Source: Rhizopus sp. PT2906
Lineage: Eukaryota; Mucoromycota; Mucoromycetes; Mucorales; Rhizopodaceae
Assembly (NCBI GenBank): GCA_025529335.1
Contig: JAMYHX010000019.1
Coordinates: 124,001-188,000, forward strand
DNA length: 64,000 bases
Reading direction: 5' to 3'
Part shown: positions 1 to 10,220 of the stretch, piece by piece
How the letters are laid out: the number at the start of each line of letters is the position of its first letter
Numbering within the stretch: position 1 is the first letter of the stretch
The notes under the pieces: generated by a model
The model's input: the letters and a program-made list of their open reading frames with translations, nothing else
The model's database searches: none
Told to the model about the DNA's origin: nothing
Program-made: the position numbers and the translations under genes

Positions 1-1996
1 TTAAGGTGTGTTGTTCATTATTTCAATAGTTAATCCCAAGATAGGAGCAATACATAACTTTCAAGGTAATTAGAAGGGACAGCGCTGCATAGTTCAGTAT
101 CAAGCAGGGCAAGGGCGCGTCACGGATTGGTTGGTTTCAAATGGAATTTAAATGCTGTGATAAAAAATAAGCTCCCAATAACTTCCCTTTACAGAACAAA
201 GACTATAAAATAGCTTCCCTTAATTTCCCCCTTTTCTTTACCTTTTTTATTCTTTTATCATTCAAGGCTCACTGGCGGAAGCAGGAGGTATATCTATAGG
301 CTCTCTGGTAAAGGAAATGTGTCCATGATGATTCTCATGACGTATCCAACACGATATTGTGCTTGTGTTGGTTATTTGAACCGCTATAGGCCCCAGATAT
401 GTCGACTTTGCTTCACCCAAGTGGTGCGGTGAATAGATGTAGTGTACTGGTTCTGGTAGCTCAAATAGAAACCGCTCTGGTACTACTATCTCTGTGTCCA
501 TTCACAGAATACTCTTATGCTAGTCTGGCTTGGTGATGGTATTTGAACCGCTTTAGCGAGGAAACGACCTAATTCTGGTTATATCACATACATCACGCAG
601 GAGGACACATGTATATCTCATAAAACTGTGGTTGTATATAGCATACAAACAAGCGAACTGAAGACACATTTCTTTTATCATTTTCTTCTTAAACAATCCT
701 TCTAACTCTTTTTTAAGTACTTCTTTTTTCTTTAAATAAAAACTATCTTTTTTAAAATATACAGTCTTATGATTTAATGATAAATAACTCAAAGCTTCTT
801 TGTCTTTTAAAATGTGGTCCAGTCTTTTAATAAGGCAAAAGGTTATTTTATATAAAGTGGCTTTTTTCCAAACTGTTATCGCTCTATTCAGCTGATGCTT
901 ATAATGCACGTAGTATGATGCAATAATAAACATTGCATATACAAATCAATAGCTTCACTATTCATTTCATGCAAAATAATCACAACAGTCTCAAGCAAAA
1001 AGGTGAATAAATTTCTTATTGATTTCATCTAACCTAAGGACAAAATAACGCCTCTTGTTGTGAATGACCAAGGGACCCAAAAGCGTTGATATACATCAAG
1101 CTCTTTCAAACTAAATTTGCATCAGACCAAGGTGTTTACTTTTTATTATTGATACTTTTATGAACCCATCATCAGTATTTCAAAGATCTGAAGTCGTTAG
1201 CATACATTTGTTCACATTCACATTGAGACTAGAGGTTATTTGTATTGATGAGCTCTATGGTAGTTTGAATGCCTTCATCAAGGAAAAGAACGTGTCTTCT
1301 GCAGATTGCTGTGATCTTTAAAAAATGATAAAGTTATGAATCCATGAGACAGTATCAACATATAGCCTCTGACTCAAAAGTGTTGCATTCTCTATATCTT
1401 ACATCAGATAAAGCATATTACACAGTCCAAAGATTTCTTAAAGTACACCTTAGGACATTATTCTTCTAATTTAAAAAAAAAGTGAGGGATTTACTAGCTA
1501 CATGTTAGACAAACTAATGTATCATATGAATAAGTTGTTCATTTTGCAACATAAAAGAGCTATTGCCCTGTTTTTTCTTATGGAATGGGTTCGTAAATTG
1601 AACATGAATTTGTCAGCTTTTCTTTGTTCCAGTGTAACAACGGTTAAAATCTTCCGTGCGTTGCTATAGGATGTTCGATGTTAAGCATACTCCCTTTCAT
1701 CGGATGATTTAATAAACAAACTTTTCCGTATAACTGCAGTGTCTTGATATGTTTATGTATATGTTTAAAAAGAAAAAAAAAAGGTGGGGATAAGGACAGC
1801 GAAATATGGAGTAAATGGCTGCAAGATATAGAGTATTCTTGAGATGTAATTTTGATGATGAAGCCTGATAAATCAGGCTTAAAATATATTATTTCTATAC
1901 TTAAAATGAATTAATAATCAGATCTTCATTTTATACAATATAAAAGCTAAGCACCTTTTGCTGATCTGTAGTTTATAAAATATTACTTCAAAAAAT
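1..1996. other. Left-edge region without a confident gene
   Basis: AT-rich. Two minus-strand reading frames are the only candidates: 262-501 (79 codons, starts MDTEIVVPER) and 553-933 (126 codons, lysine-rich, with a KKDSFYLKKKEVLKKELEG stretch). Neither shows a domain I recognise, flanking splice sites that extend it, or a clear promoter, so I do not call them genes. The 12-base string TATTTGAACCGC occurs twice (about 373 and 542). From 940 to 1996 I see nothing but AT-rich spacer and probable promoter sequence for the oxidoreductase that follows. Confidence 0.4.
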
Positions 1997-3109
1997 ATGA
2001 CTATTACAACTCTATTCAGTCCTGTCAAGCTGGGAAGATACCAATTGAAACATCGTGTTGTTATGGCTCCAACAGGTCGCTTCCGATGTACTATTGAAGG
2101 TGTGCCTACGGAATTGGTTGCTGAATACTATGGACAAAGAGCCTCTCCTGGTGGTCTTCTTATCACTGAAGCAACCGCCATTCATGAATCAGCAGGTCCA
2201 TATCCATATGTAGCATGCATCTTTACAAAGGAGCAGATCGAAGGTTACAAATTAGCAACAGAAGCTGTACATAAGAAGGGAGGTTTATTCTTTGTGCAGC
2301 TTTGGCATGGTGGACGCGCAACAGCAAGTGTATTTATGCCTAATGGCGAACAAATTGTTTCTGCCTCTGATATTCCTGTTGCCGGAAAAAACCGTTTCTT
2401 GGAAGATGCTGATTATGAAGTACCTCGACCATTGACCAAGTCTGAAATTAAGGATGTGATTCAGTTATATAAGCAGGCCGCTTTAAATGCAATTGAGGCT
2501 GGTTTTGATGGCGTCGAGCTGCATGGTGCTAACGGATACCTTATCGACCAGTTTATCAACTCTAATAGCAACAATCGCACGGATGAATACGGTGGAAGTA
2601 TCGAGAACCGTGCTCGTTTTGCTCTTGAAGTTGTTGATGCTGTAGCTGAAGCCATTGGTGAAGACCGTACTGCTATCCGATTTTCGCCAGGCGGATCGTT
2701 TAATGGCGTAAGAGATGATACTGTTGTGGAAACATGGAGCTACTTGACCTCTCAGCTACAAAAGAATCATCCCAACTTGGCTTATATTCATTTCATTGAA
2801 CGTCGTTATGATATCGACGCTGATGTTGATTCCATTTCAGGCGATTCATTGGAGCCTTTCCGAAAGATATGGAAGGGTACATTCATTGCTTCTGGTGGTT
2901 TCTCTACTGCTCGTGAAAAGGCATTCGAATATGCTCAACAACATGATGTGCTCATTTCTTTTGGCCGTGCTTTTATTGCAAATCCTGATCTACCAGAGCG
3001 TCTTCGCAATAATTGGCCATTAAATCCTTACCATCGTCCTACTTTTTATACTCATGATGCAGTAGGGTACACGGATTATCCATTTTATAACGCTAAAACT
3101 CAAGCATAA
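1997..3109 (+). CDS. Old Yellow Enzyme-type NADPH:flavin oxidoreductase
   Basis: Single-exon gene of 370 residues, the usual size for Old Yellow Enzymes, which reduce activated C=C bonds with FMN and NAD(P)H. The whole protein is one TIM barrel. Family marks visible: QLWHGGR at 101-107; HGANGYLIDQF at 176-186, which supplies the substrate-binding His176/Asn179 pair and proton donor Tyr181 by analogy with yeast OYE1 (HxxNxY); DEYGGSIENR at 196-205; and a late SGGFS/FGRAFIANPD phosphate-binding part. The ATG is the first in frame after an AT-rich leader. Cytosolic: no signal or membrane segment. Physiological substrate unknown. Fungal members often act on oxylipins or quinones, but nothing here decides it. 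Confidence 0.93.
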   Translation: MTITTLFSPVKLGRYQLKHRVVMAPTGRFRCTIEGVPTELVAEYYGQRASPGGLLITEATAIHESAGPYPYVACIFTKEQIEGYKLATEAVHKKGGLFFVQLWHGGRATASVFMPNGEQIVSASDIPVAGKNRFLEDADYEVPRPLTKSEIKDVIQLYKQAALNAIEAGFDGVELHGANGYLIDQFINSNSNNRTDEYGGSIENRARFALEVVDAVAEAIGEDRTAIRFSPGGSFNGVRDDTVVETWSYLTSQLQKNHPNLAYIHFIERRYDIDADVDSISGDSLEPFRKIWKGTFIASGGFSTAREKAFEYAQQHDVLISFGRAFIANPDLPERLRNNWPLNPYHRPTFYTHDAVGYTDYPFYNAKTQA

Positions 3110-3526
3110 ACATTATTTAAATAAAGCATATCAATTTCATAGTAGACCATAGAGGTTATTGTTATCAGTAAAAGAAGAGATTTAACAACTTGTCATTATA
3201 TCATATATCTTACGCTTTATTCAGAAGTTATTCGCACACTGATAGAAAAATGATACTTTCAGATAAAAAATAATAATAAAAGAGAAGCAAAAGAATTGTT
3301 ATTGCGAATAGCTTTTGAAAATGTTCTATGGATGATAAAAGTGTGCCTACTTTAATGTATGAATAATAAAATTCTTTACCAAAAAAGGAATATCTTGTGT
3401 TGCCCGGAGGATATATTGTTCGGTGGCGGGAAAAAAAGTCCAGAAATAATCGAAAGCATGCGGGGTTGAGCACTATAATGTGTGCTAAAGTGTAAACTGA
3501 TCAAACCCTCTTTCGAACTGAACATT
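3110..3526. other. Intergenic spacer, OYE to RPS24
   Basis: AT-rich sequence with no coding signal I trust. It must hold the 3' end of the oxidoreductase gene and the promoter of the ribosomal protein gene. No TATA element is obvious close to 3527. Confidence 0.5.
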
Positions 3527-4190
3527 ATGGTATGTAAAAATAGAAACAACGACGCAGAATGAAGAAGAGAGTGAAAGGGATGGATAAAGACATATAGTAT
3601 AGATAGATGGATGGATGAAAAGAGATGGATGGATGTGAATTTTTTGTTCAACAAGGATAGAGTAACAGCTTTCAGTAATTTATGCAGTTCTCTTTCTTTC
3701 TCTTTCACTCTCTTCCCCATGATGCACACACATCATATACATCAAACACACAATCTTTTTGGGTTCACAGTCAACTGAACAACAAGTTTACATATAGGCT
3801 GACGCTTCGACTGTCACTATCAGAACTCGCAAGTTCCTCACCAACCGCTTGCTCCAACGTAAGCAAATGGTCGTTGATGTCATCCATCCTGGACTTGCCA
3901 ATGTCTCCAAGGATGAACTTCGCGCCAAGATTGCCAAGATGTACAAGGCTGAAAAGGAAGTTGTTTCCGTCTTTGGCTTCAAGACCCACTTTGGTGGTGG
4001 AAAGACTACTGGTTTCGCTTTGATCTATGACAACCTCGAAGCCTTGAAGAAGTTTGAACCCAGATACCGTCTCGTCCGTTACGGTCTTGCTGAACCTCCC
4101 AAGGGTGGTCGTAAGCAACGCAAGGAAAAGAAGAACCGTGATAAGAAGTTCCGCGGTGTTAGAAAGACTAAGAAGGTCAGAAAGGAATAA
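3527..4190 (+). CDS. RPS24: 40S ribosomal protein eS24
   Basis: Two coding exons: 3527-3529 (just the ATG, followed directly by donor GTATGT) and 3798-4190. The intron of 268 bp ends CATATAG with an ACTGAAC branch-like site about 20 bp upstream. The product is 131 residues (family about 130-135). It reads MADASTVTIRTRKF at the N terminus, then the conserved RKQMVVDVIHPG and VFGFKTHFGGGKTTGFALIYD blocks and a basic C-terminal tail rich in KK/RK. It is a structural protein of the small ribosomal subunit, needed in pre-18S processing. The open frame in exon 2 has no good upstream ATG (next Met is residue 25 or later), which is why the ATG-only exon is preferred. Confidence 0.9.
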
Positions 4191-4776
4191 AGGGAACTTC
4201 TCATTATTTCTTGTTACACTTGTAATAAATCCAGAGGATTCTTTGTTTTGCTTAAAAATGTCTGGGAGGGTTTGAGAGGGAGCACGTTTCGACACTCTGC
4301 GCGCGGGAAAATAAAGGGGGGGGACTATGGATATAATGATAAGGGTCTACCGAACGAATGATAAGGAGAGAGTAAGGGGCATATGTCCTTTGTTTTTGGC
4401 ACACTTACACAAAGATTTCATATTGGTATACTTTAGTGCTATCTGTAGGGTGGAAAACGTAAGGATAAGGGAAAAAAAAGGAGAGGAGGAGCATCAATAA
4501 CAAATAGTTCTTGGCAAAAGTAAATTCATCCCCTTCTATTAAATTGTTTCCATATTTTGATTTTACAAATTGCCAAGGGTTCTATGCATATGAACGCATG
4601 TTGAGATCCCTGGTGCTACAAACCCCTTCTCTCGTTCTTCCCATCATGTATGTAGCAAAAGATGTATGGTTAAGCTCAATTCAAAAAGGAATCTTTTTTT
4701 TTTGGCGTTTGTACGTATTTATGTTTATTTTTGTAGGTGTATTTGTTGAATAAATGTATAATATGTAACTAAAGGT
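4191..4776. other. Intergenic spacer, RPS24 to Sel1 gene (convergent)
   Basis: The 3' ends of two convergent genes meet here. AATAAAG overlaps the RPS24 stop (4186-4192). A G-run at 4316-4323 and purine-rich 4470-4490 are present. No gene is supported. Confidence 0.5.
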
Positions 4777-6780
4777 TTATGCGGCCGGCGCACTATATCC
4801 ACAGATAAACTCTGTGCAAGTTAAGTCATCATCAGAAGTGAGAGGTATTGATCCGGGTGACACTAGACAAGCCCTGACGAGTAACCTTCGTAATCTTTCA
4901 TGAGAACTTCGACAACCGGCTAAAATAAGACACAATTGTGAGTATGGAGGTATGTCTATACGTCCCATATCATATTTACCTATAGCAGCTTTTTCAAACC
5001 AAGCAGTTGCCTTTGCAAGATCGACTTCACATCCTAATCCCTTCTCATAACAATTTGCTAAATGATATTGAGCAGCTACATGATCTTGTTCTGCAGACTT
5101 GAGGAATGATTTAAATGCTGATTCAAGGTTCTTTTCTACGCCTAATCCGGACTGTAAATGAAGTCCCAATTTATCGAGAGCCCTAGCATGATTCTGAGCA
5201 GCAGCCAGTTTGTACCAGTAAACAGCCTTTTCATTATTTTGTTGAACACCAATGCCATTAGCATAACAGAAACCCAAGTTACACTGAGCCCAGGGATTAC
5301 CTTGACGAGCTGATTTGTGATACCAGTAGACAGCACGAGGACAGTCTTTCTTGACGCCTAGTCCTTCTTCATAGCAGAAGCCAAGGGAGTTTTGAGCCAA
5401 GGCGTTTCCTTGTTCAGCACTCTTGCGGAACCATTTGATAGCCTCTCGTTCATTTTTGGGCACACCGATACCATTTCTGTAGCAATATCCGAGTGAAAGT
5501 TGTGCGGGTGCATGGTTATCCTTGGCACTGAGCATATACCAAAAGACAGCCTCTTCTTCATTTATCGGCACGCCAACTCCATTTTGATAACAATAACCTA
5601 GGGAGTGATAGGCAAAAATGTTGCCTCGTTCTGCCGAGCGTCTGTACCACTTGACCGCTTCCTCTTCATTCTTTTCGACGCCTATACCATTCTGATAACA
5701 AAAGCCGAGATTATGTTGAGCTCTTGCATGGCCTTGAACAGCAGCCTTTTTGTACCAATAAGCACCCAAGGTATCATCTTTATCAACTCCGATTCCGTTT
5801 TGGAAACAATAACCTAAGTTGCATTCAGCCCAAGGATAACCTTGGTCAGCTGATTTCCTGTACCAATAAGTAGCTTTTTTAAAGTCTTGTTCGACCCCGA
5901 TACCATCTTCATAACAATAACCAAGTGAGTTTTGGGCAAAGGCATTTCCTTGTTCAGCGGATAGGCGGTACCATTTGACAGCCTCCTGAACATTTTTCTC
6001 AACTCCGATTCCGTCCTCGTAACAGTAACCAACGTTATAGATAGCAACGGTTTCGCCCTGAGCGGCGGCTAGAAGATACCAACGCATGGCTTCTAACTCA
6101 TCCTTAGCAACGCCAAAGCCTTCGCCGTAACAGTAACCTAGGATACCTTGACCACGAGCATGTCCTTGCTCTGCACTTGCCTTGTACCACCGGAAAGCGG
6201 CCTTTTCATCCTTGGGCATCCCCACACCATCGTGGTAGCACACACCCAGTGCATATTGAGCAGACGGATCAGCATCTAGTGTAGCTGCCTGAACTATCCA
6301 ATCCACCGCATTTGGACATTGCTTCACTTTTTCTGCCCACTCCTCTGCTTCAACTCGATTGATCCGTACGTTAGGACGACCATATTTTCTAAGGAAAGCT
6401 AATCGAGCCATGGACAGACCGTCGCCCTTACTGGCAGCTGCTAAATAACGTCTTTCGGCTTCAACAAAATCTTTCGGTAGTCCTAGACCAAACTCATAAC
6501 AGAATCCAATAATACCTTCGGCTTGTACATGATTGTATTCTGTAGCAGCTAATGTGTAGTAATGAATAGCTTTTTCCTGATTGACTGGATATCCTTTTCT
6601 TCCAAATAAATAGTAGTTGCCTTTCTGAAAGTAATGTTGACCATCACAAGATGACGATGACGAATGACTTGAGGGCATACTTGTGTCTTCTATGCTGTGT
6701 TTTATCTTGGATAATATTATTTCTTTTGAACGATAAATTATTGTAAAAGAAGAAGAAGAAAAAGAAAAGATAGGAGACAT
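4777..6780 (-). CDS. Sel1-like (TPR-like) repeat protein
   Basis: Single exon, up to 667 residues. After a serine-rich N terminus it is built almost wholly of Sel1-like repeats of about 36 residues, recognised by the recurring pattern A-x-x-x-L-G-x-C/F-Y-x-x-G-x-G-V-x-x-D/N...A-x-x-W-Y-x-x-S/A-A-x-Q-G. At least twelve units are visible. Such solenoids act as scaffolds; in yeast, relatives (Skt5/Chs4) activate chitin synthase and others work in ER-associated degradation. The exact partner cannot be read from sequence. The start is uncertain: ATG at 6780 gives a hydrophobic Ser/Phe-rich leader, while the next ATG (6678, MPSSHSSSSS) gives a more ordinary N terminus and is a good alternative. No prenylation motif at the C terminus. 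Confidence 0.85.
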   Translation of the reverse strand: MSPIFSFSSSSFTIIYRSKEIILSKIKHSIEDTSMPSSHSSSSSCDGQHYFQKGNYYLFGRKGYPVNQEKAIHYYTLAATEYNHVQAEGIIGFCYEFGLGLPKDFVEAERRYLAAASKGDGLSMARLAFLRKYGRPNVRINRVEAEEWAEKVKQCPNAVDWIVQAATLDADPSAQYALGVCYHDGVGMPKDEKAAFRWYKASAEQGHARGQGILGYCYGEGFGVAKDELEAMRWYLLAAAQGETVAIYNVGYCYEDGIGVEKNVQEAVKWYRLSAEQGNAFAQNSLGYCYEDGIGVEQDFKKATYWYRKSADQGYPWAECNLGYCFQNGIGVDKDDTLGAYWYKKAAVQGHARAQHNLGFCYQNGIGVEKNEEEAVKWYRRSAERGNIFAYHSLGYCYQNGVGVPINEEEAVFWYMLSAKDNHAPAQLSLGYCYRNGIGVPKNEREAIKWFRKSAEQGNALAQNSLGFCYEEGLGVKKDCPRAVYWYHKSARQGNPWAQCNLGFCYANGIGVQQNNEKAVYWYKLAAAQNHARALDKLGLHLQSGLGVEKNLESAFKSFLKSAEQDHVAAQYHLANCYEKGLGCEVDLAKATAWFEKAAIGKYDMGRIDIPPYSQLCLILAGCRSSHERLRRLLVRACLVSPGSIPLTSDDDLTCTEFICGYSAPAA

Positions 6781-6990
6781 TGATAAAAAATTAAAGAAAA
6801 AAGAAAGAACAAAAAAAAAGAACAGAAAATAAAAAGGGGTTCAAAAACAGATAATTTTAATAAGGGGGGCGTAAAGTGTGTTGATATCAAACAACAAATA
6901 ATTGTCTTTTTTTATTTTTTACTTTTTACTTTTTTATAGTTTGGACCACCCTTAAATAAGGAATAACTCCTTAATTCTATATCTCCTTAA
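6781..6990. promoter_or_regulatory. Shared divergent promoter region
   Basis: The 210 bp between the start codons of two divergent genes (Sel1 protein on minus, C1orf74-like on plus). T-rich tracts at 6908-6937 (repeated ACTTTTT). No clear TATA box. The assignment as a bidirectional promoter rests only on the head-to-head arrangement. Confidence 0.45.
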
Positions 6991-7923
6991 ATGATGTCTA
7001 TTCTCAAGTCATGTTTCAAATCAGTAAATAAAACCAAGTTGGAATCATTAGCTCAAGGTAGTCTCCAAAAGGATAAAGCATAGATAGACTTTTAATTCAT
7101 CTCTATGCAGATATTAATCATGTTGCGATTGGTTCAAGGTTTATCAAACTCATCAGGCATTCTATTTATATTTTTATATTTATTTATGTTTATATAATCA
7201 TAGAATAAGCCATTTGATCGATGTATGCTCAGTGAATATGGATCAAGCAAAAATTTTATTAGGCATAAGAAAAGTATAAGAAAAAAAAAAAAGCTTTTTA
7301 AATACCGAATATCAATCATCTATCCCGTAGGACCTTCCTTCACTCGTTCTACTTCAATTCAAGGATCGGTTCACATTTGTTTGTCACAAGAAAAGATTAA
7401 GAGAATATATTGAATCGACATTAAATAACAATGTTCAATTGACCTTTGTTGATGTTCAAGACAAAGAGCCAATCAAGGTAAAACCAATCTCTCTCTTCTT
7501 ATTCGTTCACTCATATTATTCAAATAGACAAACTCAATACCCAGTCAATTAGTTTATTGGTTAGAGAATCAGTTATTACCTTTTTTGTCAAATCAAGATA
7601 CACTTTACTACTCTCCCATCATTCCAACTTGCATGGTAGCAGTGACTGGCTATGTATTAGAATATCCCGTTGTCTACACAACCCACCTTGTCACCGATGA
7701 TCCTCGAGCTGAGTTGGATGAATGGGAAGTAAGAACGAATTGCTTGGGAAACCGAACATTACAGGTGTTTCAAGTTTGGGTGTCAAATCATCTATTGATG
7801 AGCTTTAGTGTTCCTCAAGGTTTAGATATTGATAACAAAGAAATAGAACATGGGCTTCAAACCAAATATCCGACATGTCAAATAAGATCACATACAGTCA
7901 AGATGGATAGATTCGCACTTTAA
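6991..7923 (+). CDS. C1orf74/UPF0739-like (DUF4504) protein
   Basis: Five-exon model: 6991-7057, 7111-7138, 7204-7273, 7331-7477, 7528-7923. All phases close, giving 235 residues. All introns are GT..AG and 53-65 bp. Exon 2 is only 28 nt. The C-terminal half resembles the vertebrate C1orf74 (UPF0739) family as I remember it: a Gly-Tyr...EYPVVY block, then LQVF, then SFSVP near the C terminus, and a middle DLPSLVLLQFKDRF-like strand. No catalytic function is established for that family. No signal peptide or membrane helix is seen. The exon 3 donor (AAAAGTATAAG) is the least certain junction. Call is from recalled family pattern, not a search. Confidence 0.62.
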
Positions 7924-7990
7924 TATTTATTACTATTGTTATTTATATGATTAGTATTATAATTTTCTACATAAAAAAAACATCAAACGA

Positions 7991-8089
7991 TCAGTTATGT
8001 GGTTTGTGACGCTTGGGACAATTCCATGCTATGTGGCCAGTGACTCCACAGAATGAGCAACCTGTATTGACTTGATTTGATTGAACCAT
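7991..8089 (-). CDS. 32-residue CCHC zinc-knuckle microprotein
   Basis: Short ORF ending in a perfect zinc knuckle: Cys11-x2-Cys14-x4-His19-x4-Cys24 (CSFCGVTGHIAWNC), followed by a basic tail PKRHKPHN. An in-frame TAG lies four codons before the ATG, so the ORF cannot extend upstream without splicing. A TATAAAA box sits about 92 bp upstream of the ATG (8181-8187, minus sense) followed by a CT-rich leader, as expected of a real promoter. CCHC knuckles bind single-stranded RNA or DNA. It could instead be the last exon of a larger gene, or a remnant of a retroelement Gag, but no Gag-like sequence precedes it. Confidence 0.5.
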   Translation of the reverse strand: MVQSNQVNTGCSFCGVTGHIAWNCPKRHKPHN

Positions 8090-8180
8090 GTGATAGATCT
8101 ACAGAATGTATAGTTCTCTTTCTTCTGTATATACGTGTATAGAGGTGTAATGAAAAATGAAAAAAATGTGGCATCGGTCT

Positions 8181-8187
8181 TTTTATA
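8181..8187 (-). promoter_or_regulatory. TATA box of the zinc-knuckle ORF
   Basis: TATAAAA read on the minus strand, about 92 bp upstream of the ATG at 8089, with a CT-rich stretch between. Position and context fit a fungal core promoter. Not tested. Confidence 0.45.
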
Positions 8188-8189
8188 CC

Positions 8190-9195
8190 CCACAATATCA
8201 CGGACCGACTACTAACTTTATTACTTATTTGTTTTCTTTCCCTCTTTAGTATTTATATTCACACGGTGATGACAGCATCCACACAAAGAGAGACCAAAAA
8301 GACAGCTACGGAGCACTCTGGTTCCTTTTCCCCAAGGCAATCCCTTTTTTTGCCTCGTTTATTCAGCTTTTGAAACACGCACAAGGAAATTTTTTTAAAA
8401 AATAAAGTTCGTCTTTTTTCCAATCTTTAACTCTAGTATTTCCCGAGCTGAATAAAGCAAGCTACCTTGATTGTTTTTGCACATTATTTATATTTATTTT
8501 ACATCATTGATAATTAAAGCCATCACTTGTTTACACGGATTCAATAAAAAGACATGAGTGATTACATGATAATGACGCTTTCTGTTGGAACCAAAAGAAC
8601 AACTTTTGGGAGAGAGGGCATGTGCCTAGTTTTGATCCATCCAAATTATACCTGACATGCAGATTGAATTTTGCTTTAATATAAACACAGTTTCTGCTTT
8701 GATCTCGTGCTCTCACTGCTTTTCCATTTTCGCATCTTTTCCGTTCCTTTCTCCCTTGTTTTGATCAAAACTTTCAAGTTATTTTGATGTGTTACGCAGT
8801 TGCCTAGTTTTTTTTTTTTTTGTAAACAAACGCACTGAATTACCGCTTTGGAGAGTGTATGACTGTTTACCATAAGCAATAGAACCAGAGGCACGGGCTA
8901 TTCCAGGCGATATAGAGCAGTAAGGGTGATGGAATATGCCTGTAATAGATATATTCTTCATGAAACAACACTCCAAGCCATAATGAAACGGCTAGCAAAC
9001 ATAGAGCACTGATGATAGCACCAGATAGCGACTGCTAGAGCAACAATTGTATGGCCATTAATTTTTCGGCTTGTGGAACAGCGAGAAAAGAAAGAATGGA
9101 ATAAGCTAGAACGATCCTTGCACAATTTCTTCTGATTCATTAGCAATACCAAACATCTTATAAAAAAGAAAAGAGAGAGAGAGAGGTGTTGTACG
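8190..9195. other. Intergenic region with a possible decayed minus-strand gene
   Basis: No intact gene. On the minus strand between about 9153 and 8870 a membrane-protein-like reading can be followed. It starts MFGIANESEEIVQG at 9153, then shifts frame (IVLAYSILSFLAVPQ) and meets an in-frame TAG before a second hydrophobic stretch (SLSGAIISALCLLAV). The needed junctions lack good GT donors, so I treat this as decay or chance. Downstream to 8190 the sequence is AT-rich with A/T homopolymers. Confidence 0.3.
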
Positions 9196-9481
9196 TTAAA
9201 GGGCCATGCTCATGACATCTGAGGGATCATTGCCTTTGTTGAATAGAATATCGTAGGTGTCTCCTGAAATCTTTAGTAAAAGTAACTGACAAGGAATGTA
9301 CTGAGCACATGGCAGCTTATTCTTGTACTTTAGATTCCTTATAAAAACACTTAGACATTGTTAGTTTACAGCTTTAAAAGACTTGGTCAAACTTCAATAT
9401 TTGTAATCACTCTCCTCTCTTTTCCTAGTAACTAAACCTGTTCTCTTGGATTTGATAGGTAAATAACCATTGACCAATCAT
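9196..9481 (-). CDS. Hypothetical 65-residue protein, two exons
   Basis: Model: exon 1 9438-9481 (starts MIGQWLFTYQIQEN), intron 9350-9437 (donor GTTTAG, weak; branch CTAAC 15 bp before the TAAG acceptor), exon 2 9196-9349 (contains LPCAQYIPCQLLLLKISGD and ends DVMSMAL). Lengths 44 and 154 nt close in frame. A TATA-like GGATAAAAAG lies upstream and the gene would be head-to-head with the gene starting at 9585, about 100 bp away. I do not recognise the protein. The strongest evidence is the long uninterrupted, protein-like exon 2. The non-consensus donor is the weak point. Confidence 0.42.
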
Positions 9482-9584
9482 ATTACAATTTCGCAAGTTT
9501 TTTTTTACGCGACTTTTTATCCTTTAATTTGTTGGTGTCCTGAATTTTTTTATTTTATTTTTTTGTACCTTTTGTTACCTGATT

Positions 9585-10185
9585 ATGTTTTCAAATTTTG
9601 AAGGGTTCAGAAAGAGGCCCGTTGTTACTTACTCACGTAAGACTCGTGTATTAAAACCAGAGACGCCCAAGGCAGATCTACCTTCACCTCCATATGACTC
9701 TTCTCCCCCTGCCGTACAGTCCTCCTTATCATCCTCTTCTAGTTCTTGCAGTGACTTGGCAGTTGAAGAAAAAGAAAACGATATATTTGATTTCCCAGAG
9801 GAAGAAACAGAGATAGAGTTGATGGTAGCTTCAACTAGACACACACCATCATCACCAAAACCAGCAACAATATGTAAGCCTCGTAAGAAACCTAAACAGC
9901 AAAACAAAAAGACGACAAAAACAAAAGTTATAGGGAAAAATCCCGTCCCTCTCAAACCGGCGGTTCACCCAATATCTCACCCAATAACCCATACTGTATC
10001 TTATCCAGTAACTGACCCAGCAAGTGACCCAATATCTTACCCTGTATCTTATCCAGCGATTGGCCCAGCAACTGTATCAGGACAACAGCAGACGTATAAT
10101 CATAGTAGCTCTATAGATTCTTATGATATATTTGCATTTGATCCCGCTCCTTATCAACCACGTAATAAATACAGCTTACCACAGC

Positions 10186-10220
<35 letters not shown>

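Noticed and set aside
262..933. Two minus-strand ORFs (79 and 126 codons)
   Set aside because: No domain, splice support or promoter; AT-rich lysine-heavy composition is compatible with chance.
3719..3780. C/D-box snoRNA in the RPS24 intron (ATGATGC ... CTGA)
   Set aside because: The C box has a mismatch, no terminal stem or antisense element is evident, and the CTGA coincides with the branch site.
5142..6047. Several extra ORFs opposite to and within the Sel1 gene
   Set aside because: Out-of-frame shadows produced by the internal repeats.
8870..9153. Small membrane-protein gene on the minus strand
   Set aside because: Needs a frame change and read-through of a TAG, with no convincing GT donor.
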